DNA from: an uncultured Chthoniobacterales bacterium
GTDB lineage: Bacteria > Verrucomicrobiota > Verrucomicrobiia > Chthoniobacterales > UBA10450
DNA: 32,198 bases
NCBI GenBank assembly: GCA_902805675.1
Contig: CADCTA010000071.1
Span: forward strand, 536-32,733
Reading direction: 5' to 3'
The notes under the pieces are model-generated. The model was not told the origin of the DNA and searched no databases. It saw only the letters and a program-made list of their open reading frames with translations. Shown piece after piece: positions 27,972 through 32,198 of this stretch; position 1 is the stretch's first letter, and each line of letters opens with the position of its first letter. The position numbers and the translations under genes are program-made.

Positions 27972-28084
27972 CGAACTAGACAGGATTGACGGGATTTTCA
28001 GGATTAACAGGATTGCGCCTCGCGTCGCGCGATCCGTCTTCAATCCTGTTAATCCACTGAATCCTGTAAATCCTGTCTAGTTCG
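27972..28084. repeat. Inverted pair of AATCCTGT-type repeats overlapping a stop codon
   Basis: Arms 27972-28015 and 28041-28084 (44 bases each) match at 38 positions around a 25-base centre. Each is built of short tandem steps of AGGATT/AATCCT spaced at about 8-10 bases. The right arm contains the TAG stop of the isochorismatase-family gene (28077-28079). A third single copy lies at 31447-31481. Little else occurs in the gap after the DUF3072 gene. Confidence 0.9.
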
Positions 28085-28688
28085 TCCGGTGCTGCGCACC
28101 ATCCTGCAGCACGATCTCCTCTGACGGCCGCGTGTCCGCCTTGAGGAACTTCCGCATCAAGCCGAGCGCCTCGTCGTTCTCGCGCGGAGTGTTCGAGACG
28201 CAGCAGTCCGCGGGAATCATGAGATTGAAGTCCCGCATGTAGGCATCGTTGGCGGTGAAGAGGACGCAGAAGTTGCCGGCAATGCCGGTGAGGATGAGTC
28301 GCTTCGCGCCGACGTAGTGCAGAAGCGTCTCGAGCGTGGTTGAGAAAAAACCGGAGTGCTTCGGCTTGAGGACAAAGTAGTCGTCATCATCCGGTCGCAG
28401 AGTCTCCACGATCTCCCGCCCGCGCGACTCCCCCGAGAGGCAATGATCGACTGTGGTGCGGAAGTCCGACTTCCACTTCCCGAAATTGTCGTTCACGTAG
28501 ATCGCAGGCACGCCGGCCTCTCGCGCGCGCTGCTTCAAGGCGAGTAGCTTCTCCGCCATCTTCCGCGCGTCCGGCAGCATCTGCTCGGCCTCCGGAAAGG
28601 CGAGATCGTTGATCACGTCGATCAACAGTAGCGCCGTCTCGCACTTGTCCGGCGCGCTGCCGTGCAGGTCTTCGTTCTTCGCGGGCAT
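28077..28688 (-). CDS. Isochorismatase-family cysteine hydrolase
   Basis: A 203-residue protein with the intact catalytic triad of the family: D24 (LLLIDVINDLAF), K108 (FVLKPKHSGFF) and C141 (LTGIAGNFCVLF). Family members hydrolyse isochorismate, nicotinamide or ureido compounds; the specificity cannot be read here. It is probably cytoplasmic. The last codons (N and stop) lie inside a dispersed repeat, so the repeat insertion may have trimmed or extended the C-terminus. Confidence 0.88.
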   Translation of the reverse strand: MPAKNEDLHGSAPDKCETALLLIDVINDLAFPEAEQMLPDARKMAEKLLALKQRAREAGVPAIYVNDNFGKWKSDFRTTVDHCLSGESRGREIVETLRPDDDDYFVLKPKHSGFFSTTLETLLHYVGAKRLILTGIAGNFCVLFTANDAYMRDFNLMIPADCCVSNTPRENDEALGLMRKFLKADTRPSEEIVLQDGAQHRTN

Positions 28689-28709
28689 GCGACGGAAACG
28701 CGCGGCTCG

Positions 28710-28907
28710 TTAGGTCGAGCGCGCGCCTTTGCCGCGTGCGCCACTCGCGCCCGTGCTGCTCTTTTTTGCCGCCGAGCCGCCGCCGGCACTCAGGTTCGTG
28801 GCGCTCGGCTTTTTGCCCGAGCTACCCTTCCGACCGGGACGGTTGCCCGCTTCTTCCGGGCCTTTTTTTGGTGTGCTGTGCTGCGCCTTTTTCTTGATCG
28901 TTGCCAT
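28710..28907 (-). CDS. Tiny basic low-complexity protein
   Basis: A 65-residue protein with no hydrophobic core, made mainly of Lys, Gly, Ser and Ala (starts MATIKKKAQHSTPKKGP). A good ribosome-binding site, AGGAG six bases before ATG, stands out among genes here that mostly lack one. Its composition suggests binding to nucleic acid (histone-H1-like tail) or a disordered role; no function is claimed. It lies 21 bases upstream of the isochorismatase-family gene on the same strand and is likely in the same transcript. Confidence 0.6.
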   Translation of the reverse strand: MATIKKKAQHSTPKKGPEEAGNRPGRKGSSGKKPSATNLSAGGGSAAKKSSTGASGARGKGARST

Positions 28908-28977
28908 GCAATCTCCTGGTTGGTTTCAGAATGGACAACGCAACTCGGGTGGGACGCGGCCTTGTGAGGTGTGGCGT

Positions 28978-29526
28978 ATGTCGGCATACGCATGGTCGTT
29001 AGCCACCGCGATCATGTTGATGCAGGCACTCAGCGGATTTTTCACGGGACTGTTCGGCCTTGGGAAGGATCTCACCGCGTTGCAACTCTCCGCGCGCGGC
29101 ATTCTCATCCTCTTCTCCGCGCTCATCCTCGTGCGCATCGGCGCCAAGCGTGCCCTCGCCCGCAAGACGCCGCTCGACATGATCATGATCGTGATCGTCG
29201 GCTCGCTGCTGTCGCGTTCGATCAATGGTAGCGGGCCGCTGTTCGGCACAATCGCCGCCTCTTTTGTGCTCGTCGTCTCGCACCGCGGCCTTGAGTTCCT
29301 TGCCTACTCGTTCCATCCGCTCGGCGTCGCGATGAAAGGCGCGCCGGGTCTCGTCGTGGAGGACGGCCGCTACGTCGAGAAGACGCTGCGTCAGAATCAC
29401 ATCATGAAGAACGACGTGGAGGAAGATCTCCGCCTTGACGGCAAAACCGAGGACATCTCGAAGGTCCGAGTCGCGCGCGTGGAGCGCAGCGGCGACATCA
29501 GCTTCCTCTATAAGGAAGACAAGTAG
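28978..29526 (+). CDS. DUF421 (YetF-like) membrane protein
   Basis: A 182-residue protein. Three hydrophobic segments lie in the first half (AYAWSLATAIMLMQALSGFF; ARGILILFSALILVRIGAKR; PLFGTIAASFVLVVSHRGLEFL), then the soluble DUF421 C-terminal domain (GAPGLVVEDGRYVEKTLRQN...EDLRLDGKTEDISKVRVARVERSGDISFLYK). Family members include YetF/YkjA; some affect germination, but the molecular function is unknown. The segment SLLSRSINGSGPLFG is family-typical. It is divergent from the tiny basic gene (70 bases between starts). Confidence 0.88.
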   Translation: MSAYAWSLATAIMLMQALSGFFTGLFGLGKDLTALQLSARGILILFSALILVRIGAKRALARKTPLDMIMIVIVGSLLSRSINGSGPLFGTIAASFVLVVSHRGLEFLAYSFHPLGVAMKGAPGLVVEDGRYVEKTLRQNHIMKNDVEEDLRLDGKTEDISKVRVARVERSGDISFLYKEDK

Positions 29527-29582
29527 CACCGGTAGCAATTCCGCTCGTCACCTGCGGGCTTTTGCTTATTGGTGCTGCTCCG

Positions 29583-30659
29583 ATGCAGCACGACAAGCTC
29601 TTCATCCCCGGCCCGGTCGAGGTCTCACCGAAGACGTGGGCCGCCTTCTCACGCCCGATGATCGGGCATCGCGGTGAGCCATTTAAGAAGCTCTACGCCG
29701 GCATCCACCCTCGCCTGCAGGAGCTCTTCGGAACCACGCAGCCAGTCTTCCTCTCCACCTCATCCGCTTGGGGCGTCATGGAAGCAGCGATCCGGAACGT
29801 CGTGCGGGAGCGTGTCCTCTGCTGCATGTGCGGAGCGTTTTCGGATAAGTGGCTCGACGTGGCGCGGCGCTGCGGGAAAGAAGCCGCGCCACTGCAGGTG
29901 GAATGGGGCAAGCACATCGAGCCGGCCGCGTTAGATGCTCAGCTGTCGAGCGGTCGATTCGACACCGTCACGCTGATTCACAACGAGACCTCGACTGGCG
30001 TCATGAACCCGCTGCGCGCCATCTGCGAAGTTGTGCGCCGATACCCCGACGTCGTGCTGATTGTCGACACTGTCTCCTCCTTTTCAGCGGTTTCGATCAT
30101 GATGGACGAACTCGGGATCGACGTCCTCATCACCGGCAGCCAAAAGGCTCTCGCCTTACCGCCGGGCCTCGCGCTCTTCAGCGCATCCGACAAAGCGTTC
30201 GCGCGTGCGGCCGAAAACAACGACCGCGGCTACTACTTCGATTTCCTCGAATTCAAAAGACAGCAGGAAGGCAACATGACGCCGAGCACGCCGAGCGTCG
30301 CGCACATCCACGCGCTCGAGTCGAAGCTCGACGACATCTTCACCGAAGGCTTGGAGCAACGACATGCGCGACATGTTTGGACGAACGCGATGGTGCACGA
30401 TTGGGTGCGGAGCCGCGGGTTCGATTTCTTCGCCGAGGAAGGCTACGCCTCGGTCACGCTGACGTGCGTGGCGAATAGCCGCGGCATCGACGTGCCGAAG
30501 CTCGTCGGCGACATGCGCGAGCGTCACCACATCGTGATCGACGGCGGTTACGGCAAGCTCAAAGGCCAGACCTTCCGGCTCTCAAACATGGGCGATGAAA
30601 CGGAAGAGACCGTCTCGCACCTGCTCGCCTGTCTCGACGATTGTCTCGGCACGGCATGA
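29583..30659 (+). CDS. Class V PLP aminotransferase (serine/alanine-glyoxylate type)
   Basis: A 358-residue fold-type I PLP enzyme. The N-terminus KLFIPGPVEVSPKTWAAF and RPMIGHRGEPF mark the serine-pyruvate/alanine-glyoxylate group. The PLP lysine is K188 in ITGSQKALALPPG; the PLP aspartate is D162 (VDTVSSFS). Related enzymes move amino groups between serine or alanine and glyoxylate or pyruvate; alternative members act as soluble hydrogenase subunit-like or phosphonate transaminases. Exact substrate is not settled. An in-frame TTG at 29562 is less likely than ATG at 29583. Gene follows the DUF421 gene by 56 bases. Confidence 0.88.
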   Translation: MQHDKLFIPGPVEVSPKTWAAFSRPMIGHRGEPFKKLYAGIHPRLQELFGTTQPVFLSTSSAWGVMEAAIRNVVRERVLCCMCGAFSDKWLDVARRCGKEAAPLQVEWGKHIEPAALDAQLSSGRFDTVTLIHNETSTGVMNPLRAICEVVRRYPDVVLIVDTVSSFSAVSIMMDELGIDVLITGSQKALALPPGLALFSASDKAFARAAENNDRGYYFDFLEFKRQQEGNMTPSTPSVAHIHALESKLDDIFTEGLEQRHARHVWTNAMVHDWVRSRGFDFFAEEGYASVTLTCVANSRGIDVPKLVGDMRERHHIVIDGGYGKLKGQTFRLSNMGDETEETVSHLLACLDDCLGTA

Positions 30660-30678
30660 CTCCATGCGCGACATGCGC

Positions 30679-31413
30679 TCACCGTTTCAGACGCCGCATG
30701 GTTGTCGCACTTGCGAGATCGCGCAGCGCGTCCTTGCCGATCCAGCGGGACGTTCTGTCAGTCGACGCAGCTAAGCGCTGCGCAACCTCCAGAGCTGCGG
30801 CGTGCAGTGCACGATCCCGCTGACCAGTTCGTCGCAACGCCCAACTGACCGCCTTCTTCACGAAGTTGCGCTCGTCACTGGCGGCATGCTCGACCAGGTG
30901 TAAACCGCGCAGAAACGGCTCGTCCCCGGTTGTTTTGTCATGGCCCGCAACGCTGGCCAGGAGAGCAAACGCCGCGCGCCTCACGAACTCCGCGGGCGCA
31001 TCGCTCCACTGCGCGACCTTCACGAACGCATGTGGCGTCCGATCGAAAAGGTGAAAGCAGGCGGAATCGCAGATCGCCCAGTTATCGAAATCGCGCGCCC
31101 AGCGATCCATCAGCGTCGGCGTCACCCGCGCCGGCTCGGCGACGAACACCGCGAGCATGCGCGCTTCGTAAACGCCGGTCTTCCAAAGCGCGATTGCGAG
31201 CTGGTGATTGGGGCCGAGTTGCTTCGCATAGGCGCGGATATCGGCAACGGAAACACCGAGGACGTGCTCCGAGCGGATGGCGTATCGCGCCAGGCCATCG
31301 CGGATGCGCGCGCTGCCATGGCGTTCGAGCCAGACGAGCGAGGCTCGAACTGCTTCGTCGACGGAGAGAGATTTCTCAGCGGTGCGAGTGTTTCGAGGCA
31401 GGATGTTTCGCAT
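30679..31413 (-). CDS. AlkD-like DNA alkylation repair protein
   Basis: A 244-residue all-helical HEAT-repeat protein of the AlkC/AlkD superfamily. Typical segments: GVSVADIRAYAKQLG, HQLAIALWKTGVYEARMLAVF, DRWARDFDNWAICDSACFHL and FVKKAVSWALRRTG. AlkD members excise alkylated purines by DNA wrapping without base flipping. The DFDNWxxCD stretch matches the family; catalytic details cannot be checked without alignment. It converges on the aminotransferase gene (19-base gap). Confidence 0.85.
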   Translation of the reverse strand: MRNILPRNTRTAEKSLSVDEAVRASLVWLERHGSARIRDGLARYAIRSEHVLGVSVADIRAYAKQLGPNHQLAIALWKTGVYEARMLAVFVAEPARVTPTLMDRWARDFDNWAICDSACFHLFDRTPHAFVKVAQWSDAPAEFVRRAAFALLASVAGHDKTTGDEPFLRGLHLVEHAASDERNFVKKAVSWALRRTGQRDRALHAAALEVAQRLAASTDRTSRWIGKDALRDLASATTMRRLKR

Positions 31414-31446
31414 GATGCAGATTCGAGGCCGCGGTTCCCTCTGCTG

Positions 31447-31481
31447 AAATCCTGTTAATCCTGTGAATCCTGTCTAGTTCG
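31447..31481. repeat. Single AATCCTGT-type repeat copy
   Basis: One arm of the repeat seen at 27972-28084, here about 35 bases and ending with the same CTAGTTCGG edge. It sits immediately behind the rnpB terminator and before the AlkD-like gene start. Confidence 0.85.
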
Positions 31482-31482
31482 G

Positions 31483-31521
31483 AAAAACGGAGAAGGGCGC
31501 CCCGTTTCCGAAGCGCCCTTC
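31483..31521 (-). terminator. Intrinsic terminator of the RNase P RNA gene
   Basis: Read on the minus strand, GAAGGGCGC pairs perfectly with GCGCCCTTC (31513-31521 with 31492-31500, 12-base loop), and a T-rich run (CCGTTTTTCC) follows. It begins six bases after the predicted 3' end of rnpB. Confidence 0.8.
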
Positions 31522-31527
31522 AATTTT

Positions 31528-31924
31528 GACGGCGATAAGCCGAATTCTGTCAGCCGCCGAAGCGACCGGATGATCATTTATCTCAGCCCGCTTGCGCGAG
31601 CCGCCCGATCCCGCTGGGGGGCGGAACCGTGATGCGACGAAACCCGAGGATCAACGGACCGGCTGCCCTCCCTCTGTTCTGTCTTGCACCGCATGGGGTT
31701 TTTCCTGCCTCGCGGATTGCTCCGCGAGCGGTGAGCTCTTACCTCGCCTTTTCAACCTTACCGGCGCTCTGTCGCCAAAGCGCAGGCGGTATATTTTCTG
31801 CGACACTTTCCGTCACCGCGCGCTTACGAGCGCGGCGCCCGCGTGTTCTACGCGGCATGTTGCCGTGTGGTGTTCGGACTTTCCTCCAGCGCGAATTCCT
31901 TCACGCCAGCGATCATCTGCCGTC
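31528..31924 (-). ncRNA. rnpB: RNase P RNA, type A
   Basis: This is the catalytic RNA that trims the 5' ends of tRNA precursors. On the minus strand the 5' part contains GAGGAAAGTCCGAACACC, followed by AGAAAATATACCGCC, then GGTAAGGTTGAAAAGGCGAG and AAGAGCTCACCGC. The middle has AGGAAAAACCCCATGCGG. Near the 3' end are GATAAATGATCATCC and ACAGAATTCGGCTTAT. The ends form helix P1: GACGGC-GAT (with an A bulge) pairs with ATCGCCGTC. Length is about 397 nt, typical of the ancestral type A. Ends are set by P1 pairing and may be off by a few bases. It lies in reverse orientation between the AlkD-like gene and the edge gene. Confidence 0.96.
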
Positions 31925-31930
31925 GCGCCG

Positions 31931-31959
31931 AAGGTAACCCGCCGCGGTGATCTCAGCAA
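31931..31959 (-). promoter_or_regulatory. Candidate promoter of the RNase P RNA gene
   Basis: On the minus strand TTGCTG (31954-31959), a 17-base spacer and TACCTT (31931-31936) precede the predicted rnpB 5' end at 31924 by six bases. Box matches are moderate but the geometry is right. Confidence 0.45.
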
Positions 31960-31967
31960 TCGCGCTG

Positions 31968-32198
31968 CTACTCGGGAGACCCAATCGGCGGCCCGGCAGG
32001 AATGCGCGCCGGCTTTGGCAACTCGACCTCCTTCGGGTTCCGGCGGAATCGCTCGATCTGCAGCGCCAGATAGCTGTTGTGCGCGGCATCGGCAGATCCG
32101 CCGGTCGCGCGCGACTGAGCGCGCTTCTCAAACTCGGTGATCTTCTGCAAGGCAGCGGCCGCGACCTGCTGCTGCGTCTCGGTGTTCGCGGCCAGCCG
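31968..32198 (-). CDS. C-terminal end of an unidentified protein (5' part beyond the right edge)
   Basis: An open frame enters from the right edge and gives 76 residues to the stop at 31968. It has a helical, charged segment (QKITEFEKRAQSRATGG), NSYLALQIERFRRNP and a Pro-rich end (ELPKPARIPAGPPIGSPE). Such a tail (helix, then proline-rich close) is common at the end of secreted hydrolases and other enzymes, but I cannot name the family. The TTG at 32150 is not needed as a start because the frame continues to the edge. Confidence 0.65.
   Translation of the reverse strand, partial: RLAANTETQQQVAAAALQKITEFEKRAQSRATGGSADAAHNSYLALQIERFRRNPKEVELPKPARIPAGPPIGSPE

Noticed and set aside
27972-28084. 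CRISPR array
   Set aside because: The AATCCTGT steps are only 8-10 bases apart, arms are inverted rather than direct, and no spacers of uniform length or cas genes exist.

Overview
The window is a GC-rich bacterial chromosome segment carrying about 33 protein genes and one RNA gene. I see no prophage, transposase, CRISPR array, tRNA or rRNA. The best guess for the host is a soil-type Verrucomicrobiota (Chthoniobacterales-like) bacterium. This is inferred from a sigma factor paired with a Ser/Thr kinase, a secreted protein with two 'NISTR...LIGG..VTG' domains, weak or absent Shine-Dalgarno sequences at most starts, and many paired palindromic intergenic repeats. No rRNA is present to confirm it.

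Layout. At 1-1901 (minus) a large Ser/Thr kinase runs off the left edge. It is preceded by its ECF-type sigma factor and then by a multi-pass membrane protein of unknown function. A poorly coding stretch of about 1 kb follows (4273-5248). At 5249-8013 lie a secreted redoxin and a DsbD-type electron transporter (periplasmic thiol chemistry). At 8079-11598 are small envelope or secreted proteins, including a zinc metallopeptidase with a duplicated C-terminal domain. At 11697-16297 are a threonine-aldolase-family enzyme and a bifunctional proline-catabolism enzyme. From 16313 to 21687 is a housekeeping block: Nudix hydrolase (divergent), rsmI, rplU, rpmA, an adenylate-kinase-like gene, a small zinc ribbon, fmt, pyrH and frr, all serving ribosome and translation function plus nucleotide supply. 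At 21916-24576 (minus) are proS, a glutaredoxin and a membrane protein. At 24685-27636 are two small secreted proteins, the rplM-rpsI operon with a good sigma-70-like promoter, and a TPR membrane protein. At 27736-31413 are a DUF3072 protein, an isochorismatase-family hydrolase, a tiny basic protein, a DUF421 membrane protein, a class V aminotransferase and an AlkD-like DNA repair protein. The RNase P RNA gene (31528-31924, minus) follows, with its own promoter and terminator. A gene fragment enters from the right edge.

The most unusual signal is in the gaps between genes. At least six sites carry head-to-head (inverted) pairs of repeat units from several unrelated families. In two of them the units themselves fold into hairpins whose stems differ between the two copies by matched, pairing-preserving substitutions (8419-8517 and 20969-21086). 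One pair (27972-28084) overlaps a stop codon, and a third copy of that unit sits directly behind the rnpB terminator. These look like a REP/MITE-like repeat population under selection for RNA or DNA structure. No transposase that could move them lies in the window.
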